Assembly: GCF_023706045.1 (NCBI RefSeq) | Contig: NZ_BQYL01000001.1 | Location: 124,001 to 188,000 of the forward strand | DNA from: Kangiella sp. TOML190 | Lineage (GTDB): Bacteria > Pseudomonadota > Gammaproteobacteria > Enterobacterales > Kangiellaceae | Direction of reading: 5' to 3' | Length of the DNA: 64,000 nucleotides | In this document: piece after piece, positions 19,840 to 29,095 of the stretch | Layout: each line of letters starts with the position of its first letter | Numbering within the stretch: position 1 is the first letter of the stretch | Program-made: the position numbers and the translations under genes | Notes under the pieces: generated by a model | What the model was told of the DNA's origin: nothing | What the model saw: only the letters and a program-made list of their open reading frames with translations | The model's database searches: none

Positions 19840-20274
19840 TTACTTGGCAGGATTGGTCATTAAGCTGACTTTTTCCACTCCAGCCACTTCATTCATCATG
19901 CTTAACAGCTCCACCACCTTGCCATAGTCCGCGCCTTCATCACCACCGACTAAAATCAGCAATTCGGGTTTTTGCTGCAAACGGGTCTGTACCAGATCCA
20001 CCGCTTCTTCAAGCGCATAAGCGATCTCATCGCGATCTCCACTGGTAATAAAGTGGTACTCGCCATCCGAGTTTATCTCAATAATGATGGAGTTTTCGGC
20101 CGTCGCTTCAGACGGCGGCGCGCTGGCACTGGGCAGATCAACCTCCACACCTGCGGTAATGGCGGTAGCCGTAATCATTAGAATCACCATCAATACCAAC
20201 ATCACGTCAATATAGGGAACCACATTGATTTCCGCTTTAGGGCGACGGCGAGCGCGACGAATTAACTGTGCCAT
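19840..20274 (-). CDS. tolR: Tol-Pal system protein TolR
   Basis: TolR is an ExbD-type subunit of the TolQR proton-driven motor. It has one N-terminal membrane span (about 18-40, with the conserved Asp23 in VVPYIDVMLVLMVI), then a periplasmic dimerisation domain. Length is 144 residues. It lies 10 bases after tolQ and 63 before tolA. Confidence 0.97.
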   Translation of the reverse strand: MAQLIRRARRRPKAEINVVPYIDVMLVLMVILMITATAITAGVEVDLPSASAPPSEATAENSIIIEINSDGEYHFITSGDRDEIAYALEEAVDLVQTRLQQKPELLILVGGDEGADYGKVVELLSMMNEVAGVEKVSLMTNPAK

Positions 20275-20284
20275 AAGCTCTCAA

Positions 20285-20968
20285 CTACGCCTTACTGTGG
20301 GCTTTACGATGCAGCACGCCTGAAAACTCTTCTAAAAAGTTCTCATACTGAGTTTCAATCCGCTGCAAGCGATTGGTGAAACGGTTATAAGCAATTACCG
20401 CAGGAATAGCCGCAAACAAACCCATCGCTGTGGCAATCAAAGCCTCGGCGATGCCGGGCGCTACCATGGCTAAGGTTGCTTGTTTGACCGAACCTAAGGC
20501 GATAAAAGAATTCATAATCCCCCAAACAGTACCAAATAGGCCGATATAAGGAGTTACCGAACCAACAGTGGCTAAAAAGGATAAGTTTCGCTCTAGTTTT
20601 TCGATTTCACGGCTGTGCGCAACCCGCATGGCGCGGTGAGTACCGTCCATCACCGCATCGGCGGAAGTTCCGCTTTGGCTGCGTAAGCGCACAAATTCAC
20701 GATAACCAGATTGGAATAATGACTCCAAACCTACCGCGGGTTTGGCTCTTTGATTCAAATCCGAAAACAATTTACTTAAGTCGATACCCGACCAGAATTT
20801 ATCTTCAAACTTGCGGCCGTTTCTGGCAGCGGAATTAAGTACCGTTGAGCGTTGGAAAATCATCGCCCAAGAAACAATAGAAATTAATAGCAATAACGCC
20901 ATAATCGCTTGCACGACCACACTTGCCTTTAGAATCAAGTCGGCAATCGACATTTCAGCACCAGTCAC
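20285..20968 (-). CDS. tolQ: Tol-Pal system protein TolQ
   Basis: TolQ is an ExbB/MotA-type proton-channel subunit with three membrane spans (about residues 13-35, 130-150 and 165-190); the conserved GTVWGIMNSFIALG is present. I place the start at the GTG at 20968, which has GAGGAG seven bases upstream; an ATG at 20953 is an alternative. The start overlaps the 3' end of ybgC, as expected for coupled translation. About 228 residues, normal for the family. Confidence 0.95.
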   Translation of the reverse strand: MTGAEMSIADLILKASVVVQAIMALLLLISIVSWAMIFQRSTVLNSAARNGRKFEDKFWSGIDLSKLFSDLNQRAKPAVGLESLFQSGYREFVRLRSQSGTSADAVMDGTHRAMRVAHSREIEKLERNLSFLATVGSVTPYIGLFGTVWGIMNSFIALGSVKQATLAMVAPGIAEALIATAMGLFAAIPAVIAYNRFTNRLQRIETQYENFLEEFSGVLHRKAHSKA

Positions 20969-21383
20969 TGGCAATCTCCTCTACTAAATAATCAGGCATA
21001 GACGTCGGGATCATAGTATTGACGTCCACGCAGGCGACTTTAATGGTCGCTTCGTTCAATAATTTTTGTTCAGCGTCATCACTAACAATTTGCTGATGAA
21101 AAACCACGCTAGCTTTGCGCGATTTTACGATTGTAGTTTTAACTAATAACTTTTCATTAAAGCGCGCTGGCGCAAAATAACGGGCATCAATATGCGCCAC
21201 TGCGAAGGCCAAACCTTGCTCAATCAAAAGGTCCTGATCATACCCAAGGCTGCGCAGCCATTCTGTGCGCCCGCGCTCATAAAATTTCAGATAATTGGCG
21301 TAATAAACCACACCCGCCACATCAGTATCTTCATAATAGACTCGAACCGGCCAAATAAATTCAGGCTTTTTTATATCATTCAT
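20955..21383 (-). CDS. ybgC: acyl-CoA thioesterase YbgC
   Basis: This hotdog-fold thioesterase, the usual first gene of the tol-pal operon, is thought to hydrolyse short acyl-CoAs or interact with acyl carrier protein. The signature YYEDTDVAGVVYYANYLKFYERGRTEWLR spans about residues 16-45 and contains the catalytic aspartate (19 or 21). Length is 142 residues, and its 3' end overlaps tolQ. Confidence 0.95.
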   Translation of the reverse strand: MNDIKKPEFIWPVRVYYEDTDVAGVVYYANYLKFYERGRTEWLRSLGYDQDLLIEQGLAFAVAHIDARYFAPARFNEKLLVKTTIVKSRKASVVFHQQIVSDDAEQKLLNEATIKVACVDVNTMIPTSMPDYLVEEIASDWC

Positions 21384-21469
21384 CTAAAGTTATTAACGTA
21401 TCGTTTTGTAAATCGTGTTAGTTCGCTGCTAATTTAGTCTTTTGACTGGGCAATTGAACCAACAACCAC

Positions 21470-22489
21470 TCAATCAAATAAGTCACCATCACCAGGAATA
21501 ATCTCAAAATGTTGGTATGCAAGCTTGGTCGCAATACGCCCTCTAGGCGTGCGCTGAATAAAGCCCTGCTGGATCAAAAAAGGTTCCAACACATCATCAA
21601 TGGTATCTCTTTCTTCGCCAATCGCCGCCGCTAGTGTATCTAAGCCCACTGGGCCGCCGGAAAATTTCTCGATAATGGTCAGCAACAATTTTCTGTCCAT
21701 CATATCGAAGCCCTTATCATCCACATCGAGCATATCCAAAGCGCGACTGGCCACTTCTTGATCAATGGCACCATCGGCTTTAATTTCTGCATAATCACGC
21801 ACGCGGCGCAGCAATCGATTGGCAATCCGCGGCGTACCGCGCGAGCGTCGGGCAATTTCTTGTGCGCCAGAGCTATCCATCGTCAAACCAATAATTTTAC
21901 CTGCGCGCTCGACAATGCTCGTTAAGTCTTTGATGTTATAAAACTCTAATCGTTGCACTATGCCAAAACGATCGCGCAGCGGCGAGGTTAAAGAACCGGC
22001 TCTGGTGGTTGCGCCAACCAAAGTAAAGGGCGGCAAATCCAGCTTAATCGAGCGGGCTGCAGGGCCTTCGCCAATCATAATATCCAGCTGATAATCCTCC
22101 ATCGCTGGATACAATACTTCCTCGATATGCGGGCTAAGGCGATGGATTTCGTCAATAAACAAGACGTCATTCGGTTCAAGATTGGTCAACATTGCCGCCA
22201 AATCGCCCGCCTTTTCCAATACTGGGCCTGAGGTGTGCTTAATCCCAACCCCCATTTCATTGGAGATAATGTTAGCTAAAGTCGTTTTACCCAGACCGGG
22301 CGGACCAAAAATTAGAACGTGATCAAGCGCTTCTTGGCGTTTTTTGGCCGCCGAAAGAAAGATCTCCATCTGCTCACACACCTTTTGCTGGCCCACATAA
22401 TCTTTAAGTTCCGTGGGTCTAATGGCGCGATCAAAATGATCTTCTTCCGCAACTTGCTCGGGATTGATGATTCGGTCGTGTTCTATCAT
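21470..22489 (-). CDS. ruvB: Holliday junction branch-migration helicase RuvB
   Basis: RuvB is the AAA+ motor that, with RuvA, drives branch migration in recombinational repair. Walker [10 protein letters not shown] lies at 62-70 and Walker B DEIH at 113-116; the arginine finger is in [18 protein letters not shown], and a winged-helix domain closes the protein (TPRGR, near 320). Length 339 is normal. ruvA and ruvC, usually just upstream, are not adjacent; an ABC-F gene lies there instead. Confidence 0.98.
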   Translation of the reverse strand: MIEHDRIINPEQVAEEDHFDRAIRPTELKDYVGQQKVCEQMEIFLSAAKKRQEALDHVLIFGPPGLGKTTLANIISNEMGVGIKHTSGPVLEKAGDLAAMLTNLEPNDVLFIDEIHRLSPHIEEVLYPAMEDYQLDIMIGEGPAARSIKLDLPPFTLVGATTRAGSLTSPLRDRFGIVQRLEFYNIKDLTSIVERAGKIIGLTMDSSGAQEIARRSRGTPRIANRLLRRVRDYAEIKADGAIDQEVASRALDMLDVDDKGFDMMDRKLLLTIIEKFSGGPVGLDTLAAAIGEERDTIDDVLEPFLIQQGFIQRTPRGRIATKLAYQHFEIIPGDGDLFD

Positions 22490-22677
22490 GCGGCTGCTTG
22501 TCAGTTATTCTCTATTTTCAAGGTATCTTTTTAATGTTTATCAATGACTTAGTGTTACTTTTATGGTGTCATTATCGAGCGTTTTGCAATTGGCATCTAG
22601 TCTAGCAAGTGTTTCGGCGATAGGAAACTGGCAAGGCATGGAAATCCATAATTGGCCATGATTGCGCTAAGCGAACA

Positions 22678-24609
22678 CTATTGAGCCGCTTCCAGCTCTT
22701 CGTTAAGCATCAGCCAGTCCTCTTCAAGCACCTCAAGCTGTTGATTTACTTGAGTATATTCACTGGTCAAGGTCATCAGCTGTGCTTTATTGGACTCCTC
22801 ATACAAACTTGGTAGCGCCATTTGCGTATCCAGCTCACTCTTTCGCTGTTGCAAAGTTTCCAGCTGTTTATCCAATTGCTTCAACTTTTTCAGTAGCGGT
22901 TGTAACTGTTGGCGCTTTTGCGCCTCAATTTGCCGCTGCTCTTTACGCGACAAGGTCATATCAGGTTTTTCTTGAGGAGCAGCTTCTTGATGGTCTGTCG
23001 TTTCTTGAGCGCTATTTCTAGTTAGCTTTTCCTGCTCAAGCGTCCATTTGGCATAATCGTCTAGATCGCCTTTAAACTGCTCAACCCCGCCATTAGCCAC
23101 CAAGTACAAATCGTCACAAACGGTTTTGAGCATATGGCGATCGTGCGAGACCAATAAGATCGCACCTTCAAAATTCTGGAAAGCCACCGTCATCGCATGG
23201 CGCATTTCCAGATCCAAGTGGTTGGTGGGTTCATCGAGCAATAAGACATTCGGCTTAGAATAGACCAGCAACGCTAGAACCAAACGCGCTTTTTCTCCGC
23301 CAGAAAAAGGGGCCACAGGCTCCAAAGCCTTGTCACCGTTAAAATCAAAACCACCAAGAAAGTTTCGAAGCTCTTGCTCAGTTTTTTCGGGATAATCGCG
23401 CTGCAAATGCTGCAAAGGCGACATATCAGGATGTAGCTGATCGAGCTGATGCTGAGCAAAGTAGCCAATATTTATGGTCTTTGCCGCCACTCGCTCGCCT
23501 GCCAACAAAGGAATGTGTTGCACTAGGGATTTGATAAGCGTGGATTTACCAGCTCCGTTTTTACCCAATAAGCCAATGCGATCGCCGGGTAATAACGAAA
23601 AACCAATCTGATTTAAAATGGTGATCTGCTCTTTATCAGTTTGATAACCCAAAGCGGCATCTTTAATTTGTAGCAATGGCGCTGGCACATGCCCTAGCTC
23701 TGGAAAAGCAAAATCAAAAGGCGAATCCACATGCGCTGGCGCGATCAGCTCCATGCGCTCTAAGGCTTTGACCCGCGATTGCGCCTGTTTAGCCTTGCTC
23801 GCCTTGGCCTTGAAGCGGGTGACAAAGGATTGCATGTGGGCAATTTCTTTTTGTTGCCGCTCGAACTGACTTTGTTGCTGCGCTAACTGTTCGGCACGCT
23901 GAATTTCGAAATCAGAATAGTTACCGGTGTAAACTTTTATCGCTTGCTGTTCGATATGGGCGATTCGATTGACCACCCGATCCAGAAAGTCTCTATCGTG
24001 AGAAATCAATAAAATCGCGCCTTGATAGGCTTTTAGCCATTTTTCCAGCCACACCACCGCTTCTAAATCAAGATGGTTTGTTGGCTCATCCAGTAATAAT
24101 AAATCCGAACGACACATAAGCGCTTGCGCTAAATTTAAACGCATCCGCCAGCCACCTGAAAAGCTGTTAACCGCTAGATTTTCCTGCGCAGCGCTAAACC
24201 CCAAGCCGTGCATCAGCGCACCCGCCCGCGAATGAGCCGTATAAGCGTCAATATCCGCCAGCTTCTGGTGTAACTCACCAATCGCATCGCCATGGTTACC
24301 CGCTTCTGCGATGGCTAATTGTCGTTGCAGCTCAATTAACTCTGCATCGCCTTGTAAAACATAATCAATGGCGGCAATAGAAACCGTTGGCGTTTCTTGG
24401 CGCACGCTGGAAATCACAATACCATTGGATTTTGAGAAATCACCATCGTCTTCTTCCAACTCTCCTCTTACTAATGCAAATAGCGAAGACTTACCGGTAC
24501 CATTAGCGCCGGTCACCCCTACTTTATCCTGCGGATTAACAATAAAAGATGCCTGCTCAAACAGCACCTTTTTACCGCGTCTTAGGGAAGTGTTTTCGAA
24601 AAACAGCAT
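22678..24609 (-). CDS. yheS: ABC-F family ATPase, YheS type
   Basis: ABC-F proteins are soluble twin-ATPase factors that act on the ribosome. P-loops are GANGTGKS (34-41) and GKNGAGKST (near 352), with signatures SGGWRMRL and SGGEKARL and two LLLDEPTNHLDLE Walker B motifs. Between the cassettes is the linker with KAKQAQSRVKALERMELIAPAHVDSPF, nearly identical to my recollection of E. coli YheS, and a charged coiled-coil C-terminal domain follows after about residue 545. Length is 643. It has its own promoter and no membrane part, so it is not a transporter. Confidence 0.93.
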   Translation of the reverse strand: MLFFENTSLRRGKKVLFEQASFIVNPQDKVGVTGANGTGKSSLFALVRGELEEDDGDFSKSNGIVISSVRQETPTVSIAAIDYVLQGDAELIELQRQLAIAEAGNHGDAIGELHQKLADIDAYTAHSRAGALMHGLGFSAAQENLAVNSFSGGWRMRLNLAQALMCRSDLLLLDEPTNHLDLEAVVWLEKWLKAYQGAILLISHDRDFLDRVVNRIAHIEQQAIKVYTGNYSDFEIQRAEQLAQQQSQFERQQKEIAHMQSFVTRFKAKASKAKQAQSRVKALERMELIAPAHVDSPFDFAFPELGHVPAPLLQIKDAALGYQTDKEQITILNQIGFSLLPGDRIGLLGKNGAGKSTLIKSLVQHIPLLAGERVAAKTINIGYFAQHQLDQLHPDMSPLQHLQRDYPEKTEQELRNFLGGFDFNGDKALEPVAPFSGGEKARLVLALLVYSKPNVLLLDEPTNHLDLEMRHAMTVAFQNFEGAILLVSHDRHMLKTVCDDLYLVANGGVEQFKGDLDDYAKWTLEQEKLTRNSAQETTDHQEAAPQEKPDMTLSRKEQRQIEAQKRQQLQPLLKKLKQLDKQLETLQQRKSELDTQMALPSLYEESNKAQLMTLTSEYTQVNQQLEVLEEDWLMLNEELEAAQ

Positions 24610-24644
24610 AGTGGCGAGAATTAATCGTAAAAAGAATTGCGCCT

Positions 24645-24672
24645 ATTATATAGCGCAACCGAAGTGGCACAA
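24645..24672 (-). promoter_or_regulatory. probable yheS promoter with overlapping inverted repeat
   Basis: On the minus strand TTGTGC (24667-24672) and TATAAT (24645-24650) are 16 bp apart. The -10 lies inside an inverted repeat TTGCGC / GCGCAA (24637-24642 and 24653-24658), which could be an operator or chance. Confidence 0.5.
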
Positions 24673-24761
24673 GCGGATAAAGTCATGTTGTTACATTTGG
24701 CTGCATGCTATCATTTTCAACACGATTTTAGAGTAACCGGCAAGGCCACTAAAAGCTTAGT

Positions 24762-25313
24762 ATGTTCGAAGTTATTATCTTAGCATTGGCATTAAGCATG
24801 GATGCCTTCGCTGTATCCATTGGCCTAGGCGCTAAACAAAATAAAAACACGGGTTCATTAGCGATAATGGCGGGGCTCTACTTTGGCCTATTCCAAGGCT
24901 TGATGCCTTTGCTGGGTTATCTTGGCGGCCTAGGAGTTTTGGGTTGGATGCAATCTTTTGCGCCTTGGATCGCTTTCTTGCTATTGCTGTTAATCGGTAG
25001 CAAAATGATTTACGAGTCGTTTTCACACAGCATCGAAAATAATATCCCCAGCACTAGCCACAAAGTCATGCTGATTTTATCCATAGCCACCAGCATTGAT
25101 GCCATGGCAGCAGGTTTTACCCTAACTTTGTTACCAGTAAACCCTTTTATCGCTTGCTTGATTATTGGTGTTACCACCTTTGCTTTTAGCTGGGTTGGCG
25201 TCCTTCTTGGGCATCAAGTCGGCAATAAAAATGGCACTTGGTTGGAAAGTAAAGCCGAACTTCTCGGCGGCGTTATCCTTATCCTGATCGGCTTTAAAAT
25301 CGTATTGTCTTAG
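24762..25313 (+). CDS. mntP: manganese efflux pump MntP
   Basis: MntP exports Mn(II) from the cytosol. The 183-residue protein has six predicted membrane spans arranged as two homologous halves, each with the signature acidic motif ([14 protein letters not shown] near residue 10 and [15 protein letters not shown] near 107). In E. coli the gene is under a yybP-ykoY riboswitch and MntR; I could not recognise either in the 150-base upstream region. A strong bidirectional terminator follows. Confidence 0.96.
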   Translation: MFEVIILALALSMDAFAVSIGLGAKQNKNTGSLAIMAGLYFGLFQGLMPLLGYLGGLGVLGWMQSFAPWIAFLLLLLIGSKMIYESFSHSIENNIPSTSHKVMLILSIATSIDAMAAGFTLTLLPVNPFIACLIIGVTTFAFSWVGVLLGHQVGNKNGTWLESKAELLGGVILILIGFKIVLS

Positions 25314-25330
25314 GCAAAGAATGTTCAAAA

Positions 25331-25359
25331 AAGCCAGAGTTTTGTGCTCTGGCTTTTTT
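25331..25359. terminator. bidirectional rho-independent terminator between mntP and the glycosyltransferase
   Basis: A GCCAGAG / CTCTGGC stem with a 7-base loop is flanked by A-runs on the left and six T on the right, so it can stop transcripts of both convergent genes. Confidence 0.92.
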
Positions 25360-25379
25360 ACGCTATTTAATAAGGTAGG

Positions 25380-26735
25380 TTAAATCGTTTGCTTAGCCGT
25401 TTGTTGACCAATTCCGATTCGACTCCACTTTTGCCATTTCAGCGATTCGCGTTTGAACAGACGCTTTAGGCTTCGAACCAAAGCCTGAAACTCGACAAAA
25501 TCAATAGCGTACAGCAACAACCAAGCAATTGGCGCTAGGCCCAGCAAGTTGCTATGAAAATCTTTTTTTGAATCGGTCAAGATCTGGCCGGTAACCATCA
25601 CCGTTGAGAACAGAATCATAATGGCAAGGGGCAAATAGTCGCTGCTAATAAAAGTATAAGCAAAGAAGAAGGTCAATAAGAGTCCCTGCAAGAGCAATAA
25701 GATTTCAGAATACACAGCTAACGGCAGGATCACCCAGGATAAATAAGGATTTTGATGGTGTTTACTAAAAAATAATTCCTTATGCCTTAGATAAGTCAAA
25801 ATACGACCATATTTCCAGCGCAAACGCTGATTACACAAACCTTTCCAATCCGACGGGCCTTCGGTATAAATTACCGCGTTGTGCGCATAGCGAGTTTTGT
25901 AGCCATGACCTAAAATGCGCATCGACATTTCTACATCTTCAGTAATCAACTCTGGGTCAAAACCTTTTAGATCCACCAATACCTTTCTACGGTAAGCGGC
26001 GGCTGCACCGCCAATAATATACACAGAGTTAAACACCGAATCGGCACGCTTGAAGAAAAAGCCGCAGACGTACTCTAGCTGCTGAATGAGCTCGATGGGC
26101 TTTTTGCGATTTCCAATAATCACATTACCAGCAACAGCGCCTACATAAGGATCGTTAAAACGTTGAACGAAATTTTCCACCGCGTCAGGATCCATCACAC
26201 AGTCGGCATCAACCGTAATAACGATCTCGCCATCCGCCAACTCCAAACCTTCATTTAGAGCTTTCGCTTTACCACCATTGGGTAGCGATAAATATTTGAT
26301 TTCACGCGTATCAGGCTCTGGCTCGTATTGCGCAATAAATTGGCGCACCAAGCTGTCAGTCTTGTCAGTTGAACCGTCGTTGATCACCACCAACTGCAAA
26401 TTTTGATAGTTTGAATTTAGAACCGACATCATGGTTTTAACAATACCCACTTCTTCGTTCCAGGCCGGTAACAAAACACTTACTTTAGGGTTGGTGTGTT
26501 CTTGCACCAAATGATGCTTTTCTTTATAGCTGTACCATATTGCCGACACCAGCTGTAACACCAGCTTGATAAGTAAGGGTAGCACCATCATAAAAAGTAC
26601 TAACCGAGTACCATCAAGGCTACTAATAGGTGATTCACTAGCGGTCAGGGCTAAATAAAAAATAGCCATGGTTGCTGAATATAGGCCAAAAAACAACCCA
26701 AAAGTCTTTAGCTTCTGTTTCAAATTTTCACTCAT
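25380..26735 (-). CDS. processive family 2 glycosyltransferase, PgaC/IcaA-like
   Basis: This membrane enzyme probably polymerises a beta-linked polysaccharide such as poly-N-acetylglucosamine. It has membrane spans at about 10-31 and 45-68, a cytosolic GT2 domain (about 83-310) with VDADC (Asp176, Asp178), TED (265-267) and the processive-synthase motif QRLRW (303-307), and further spans at about 325-420. Length 451 matches PgaC. No pgaA, pgaB, pgaD or cyclic-diguanylate gene is next to it, so the polymer is not known. It could instead be a BcsA- or HasA-like synthase of other specificity. Confidence 0.82.
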   Translation of the reverse strand: MSENLKQKLKTFGLFFGLYSATMAIFYLALTASESPISSLDGTRLVLFMMVLPLLIKLVLQLVSAIWYSYKEKHHLVQEHTNPKVSVLLPAWNEEVGIVKTMMSVLNSNYQNLQLVVINDGSTDKTDSLVRQFIAQYEPEPDTREIKYLSLPNGGKAKALNEGLELADGEIVITVDADCVMDPDAVENFVQRFNDPYVGAVAGNVIIGNRKKPIELIQQLEYVCGFFFKRADSVFNSVYIIGGAAAAYRRKVLVDLKGFDPELITEDVEMSMRILGHGYKTRYAHNAVIYTEGPSDWKGLCNQRLRWKYGRILTYLRHKELFFSKHHQNPYLSWVILPLAVYSEILLLLQGLLLTFFFAYTFISSDYLPLAIMILFSTVMVTGQILTDSKKDFHSNLLGLAPIAWLLLYAIDFVEFQALVRSLKRLFKRESLKWQKWSRIGIGQQTAKQTI

Positions 26736-26903
26736 AGGGTTTAACGATTATTGGGCCACGGGACGAATAGCTAGTTTTCATTGGCTTTTAACACCTGAGT
26801 TCAAACTTACTCGTCGGGGACTTAATCTAACGTGGCTAAAATTCAGGCGGAATTATTGCACAAGCATCGGTGCATACAAAGCTCTAGACTTGACTCGGAT
26901 CAC

Positions 26904-26945
26904 AAAAAAAAGAGACAAGCTTGTGGCTTGCCTCTCACTTTTTGT
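26904..26945 (-). terminator. rho-independent terminator of the M28 peptidase gene
   Basis: On the minus strand GAGAGGCAAGC and GCTTGTCTC form a stem (one mismatch) with a CACAA loop and then a tract of eight T. It lies about 55 bases past the peptidase stop. Confidence 0.88.
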
Positions 26946-26999
26946 AGGAACTTTTACAATGTGAAATATGTCACACTATATTCGTGTTTTGATTAAATT

Positions 27000-28403
27000 T
27001 TACTCGATATCCGTTCCAAAATCGCCATCCATCTGCGCGCTTAAGTAAGCTAGCACCACATAAGCTGCGGTGTTTTGGTCAAGCGCTGCTTTATCAATTT
27101 TATCCAGTGTATCGTCTGGCGTATGGTGGTAATCGAAATAATCGGTACCGTCTTGGCGTAAAGAAAATACCGAAACCCCCAATTGGCGTAAAGGAATCAG
27201 ATCGGGTCCACCACCAGCTCGGTTATTGCCATAAGAAATACCTAATGGCTCCATGATCTCGGCAATTTTCTTAGCCACCGGCAGAGCATCGGCTTTTACT
27301 CGCGAGTCGATGCGCCAGATTTTGCCAGCTCCAAAATCAGACTCAGCGCCGGTAATAATATTGTTTAAATCATTTTTATGCGCTTCGGCATAGGCCTTTG
27401 CTCCTACCAAGCCTTGCTCTTCGTTTGCCCACATAATGACTCGAATGGAGCGTTTTGGTCGTTGCGGTAGCCGCGCGATCAACTCCGCCGCGGCGGTAGT
27501 AATGGCAACCCCAGCGCCATCATCAAGCGCACCCGTTCCCAAATCCCAAGAATCTAAATGGCCACCAATAAGCACATACTCTTCCGGCTTTTCAGAACCG
27601 GTAATTTCGCCAATCACGTTATAGGAGGTGTATTCTTGGCCATCACGCGCTCCCAGAGTCATTTTGACTTCTACTGGCTTGCCGCGCTTAAGCATATTTT
27701 CCAATAAATCCGCATCAGGCGCAGACAATGCCGCCGCAGGAATGCGAACTACATCATCGGCATAGCGCATCATGCCAGTGTGCGCCATTCGATGTGAATC
27801 AGTACCAATCGAGCGGATTAAAATGCCCACCGCGCCTTTTTTGGCAGCTTCAACTGCGCCAGAACCGCGCGCCGAAACCGCGGGACCATAGCCAGAGCCA
27901 TCACGCGCTTTTTTCATCTTGTACTTAATAAAAACAATTTTGCCTTTAGCATCATTATCGGGCGCATTTTTTAAATCCTCTAAAGTTTCATAAGCCTTAA
28001 TTTCAGCAGTTAACCCTTCGGCAGCAGTACCAATACTAAAGCCCAAAGCAGTGATTACCAGTGGCTGCGGATAGGGCGAAATCACTTCAGCAGTTTCCAC
28101 TCCGCGCTTCCAAGTCGGAAAGGTCACCGGCTCTTTCCAAACCTTATCAAAGCCTAATTCTTTGAGTTTCGCTTCGCCCCACTTGACTGCGGCGGCATCG
28201 CCAGGTGTTCCCGCCATTCTTGGCCCCACTTCAGTGGTTAAGGACTCTACAATGGCGTAACCTTTGGAGCTTTTTAACGCTTCATCTCGAAGCTGCTCGG
28301 CAATTTTTATATCTTCAGCATCCAAGCTAGGAGCTTGAGCAAAGGTTGCCAATGGGGTGTGAAATAAAGCCAAAATGGTAAAAGCAAAGCTAGCGAGTTT
28401 CAT
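27000..28403 (-). CDS. secreted M28 family zinc aminopeptidase
   Basis: The protein should be exported and cleave N-terminal residues from peptides, using two zinc ions. From the ATG at 28403 (preceded by GAGAGAG; an upstream in-frame TTG is less likely) it has a signal peptide ending near FAQA (about residue 23), a PA-type insert at about 120-250, and the M28 catalytic core: GGHLDSWD (His282), DDGAG (Asp294/295), NEEQG (Glu328/329), ESDFG and a C-terminal DYHHTPDD. The 467-residue length fits bacterial carboxypeptidase-Q-like proteins. It stands alone, with its own terminator. Confidence 0.9.
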   Translation of the reverse strand: MKLASFAFTILALFHTPLATFAQAPSLDAEDIKIAEQLRDEALKSSKGYAIVESLTTEVGPRMAGTPGDAAAVKWGEAKLKELGFDKVWKEPVTFPTWKRGVETAEVISPYPQPLVITALGFSIGTAAEGLTAEIKAYETLEDLKNAPDNDAKGKIVFIKYKMKKARDGSGYGPAVSARGSGAVEAAKKGAVGILIRSIGTDSHRMAHTGMMRYADDVVRIPAAALSAPDADLLENMLKRGKPVEVKMTLGARDGQEYTSYNVIGEITGSEKPEEYVLIGGHLDSWDLGTGALDDGAGVAITTAAAELIARLPQRPKRSIRVIMWANEEQGLVGAKAYAEAHKNDLNNIITGAESDFGAGKIWRIDSRVKADALPVAKKIAEIMEPLGISYGNNRAGGGPDLIPLRQLGVSVFSLRQDGTDYFDYHHTPDDTLDKIDKAALDQNTAAYVVLAYLSAQMDGDFGTDIE

Positions 28404-28487
28404 AAATTTCTCTCTCAATAGTTCTAGGCTTGACAGCGCAGACCAGTAACGGTTGAATGGGCTATTCTTCCTGATGAGGCCAAATTG

Positions 28488-28973
28488 ATGTCTACCATAT
28501 ACGATTACTCGGCGGTTTTAAATAACGGTAAAGAAATTTCTTTAAGCGAATACCAAGGTAAAGTGTTACTAGTTGTAAATACTGCCAGCGCCTGCGGTTT
28601 TACGCCACAATATAAGGGTTTGCAGGAACTATATACTAAATACCAAGAGCAAGGGTTTGAGATCTTAGCGTTTCCCTGCAACCAGTTTAAGAATCAAGAA
28701 AAAGGCTCCGATGAGGAAATTAAAAACTTTTGTGATCTGAACTTTAATATTTCCTTTCCACTCTTTTCAAAGGTTGATGTCAATGGCGATGACACCCACC
28801 CTGCTTTTGCTTACTTAAAAGACAATGCGCGCGGTTTTTTTGGCAGCACCAACATCAAGTGGAACTTTACGAAATTTTTAGTGGGCAAGGATGGTAAAGT
28901 CGTCAAACGCTTCGCCACTGTGACTAAACCACAAAAACTAGAAAGTGCGATTGAGCGAGAATTAGCAAAATAA
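28488..28973 (+). CDS. thiol glutathione peroxidase family protein
   Basis: This 161-residue cytosolic protein reduces peroxides with a cysteine rather than selenocysteine at the active site: NTASACGFT with Cys36. The other tetrad members are visible in FPCNQFKNQEKG (Gln) and KWNFTKFLV (Trp, Asn). A second cysteine in FPCNQF could resolve the disulfide, as in thioredoxin-dependent members. The ATG at 28488 follows GAGG about ten bases upstream; the adjacent TTG is not needed. BtuE-type naming would be possible. Confidence 0.92.
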   Translation: MSTIYDYSAVLNNGKEISLSEYQGKVLLVVNTASACGFTPQYKGLQELYTKYQEQGFEILAFPCNQFKNQEKGSDEEIKNFCDLNFNISFPLFSKVDVNGDDTHPAFAYLKDNARGFFGSTNIKWNFTKFLVGKDGKVVKRFATVTKPQKLESAIERELAK

Positions 28974-28980
28974 AATCCTT

Positions 28981-29077
28981 TGTCATTACGAGGAGTGATA
29001 GCGATGAAGTAATCTCAAATTAGCAAGCATTAGTATTCGAGATCGCTCCATAGCAAAGAGCGCTGCTCACAATGACA
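28981..29077. repeat. GTCATT-type intergenic inverted repeat (97 bp)
   Basis: The segment starts TGTCATTACGAGGAG and ends CTGCTCACAATGACA, with inner GTAATCTCAAAT and CGAGATCGCTCC also facing each other as an imperfect inverted repeat. This is the pattern GTCATTGCGAGGAG...GCAATCTC...GAGATTGC...CTCGCAATGAC that I know from many bacterial genomes as a dispersed non-coding element. It sits between gpx and the SDR gene, ending 18 bases before the SDR start codon. Confidence 0.8.
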
Positions 29078-29095
29078 AGCCCATAAGGTTTCAAG

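Noticed and set aside
22490-22677. A LexA box controlling ruvB
   Set aside because: No CTGT-N8-ACAG palindrome is present in the upstream region.
24610-24761. A yybP-ykoY manganese riboswitch in front of mntP
   Set aside because: I looked for the conserved paired elements and found none; only about 150 bases are available, and they are shared with the yheS promoter.
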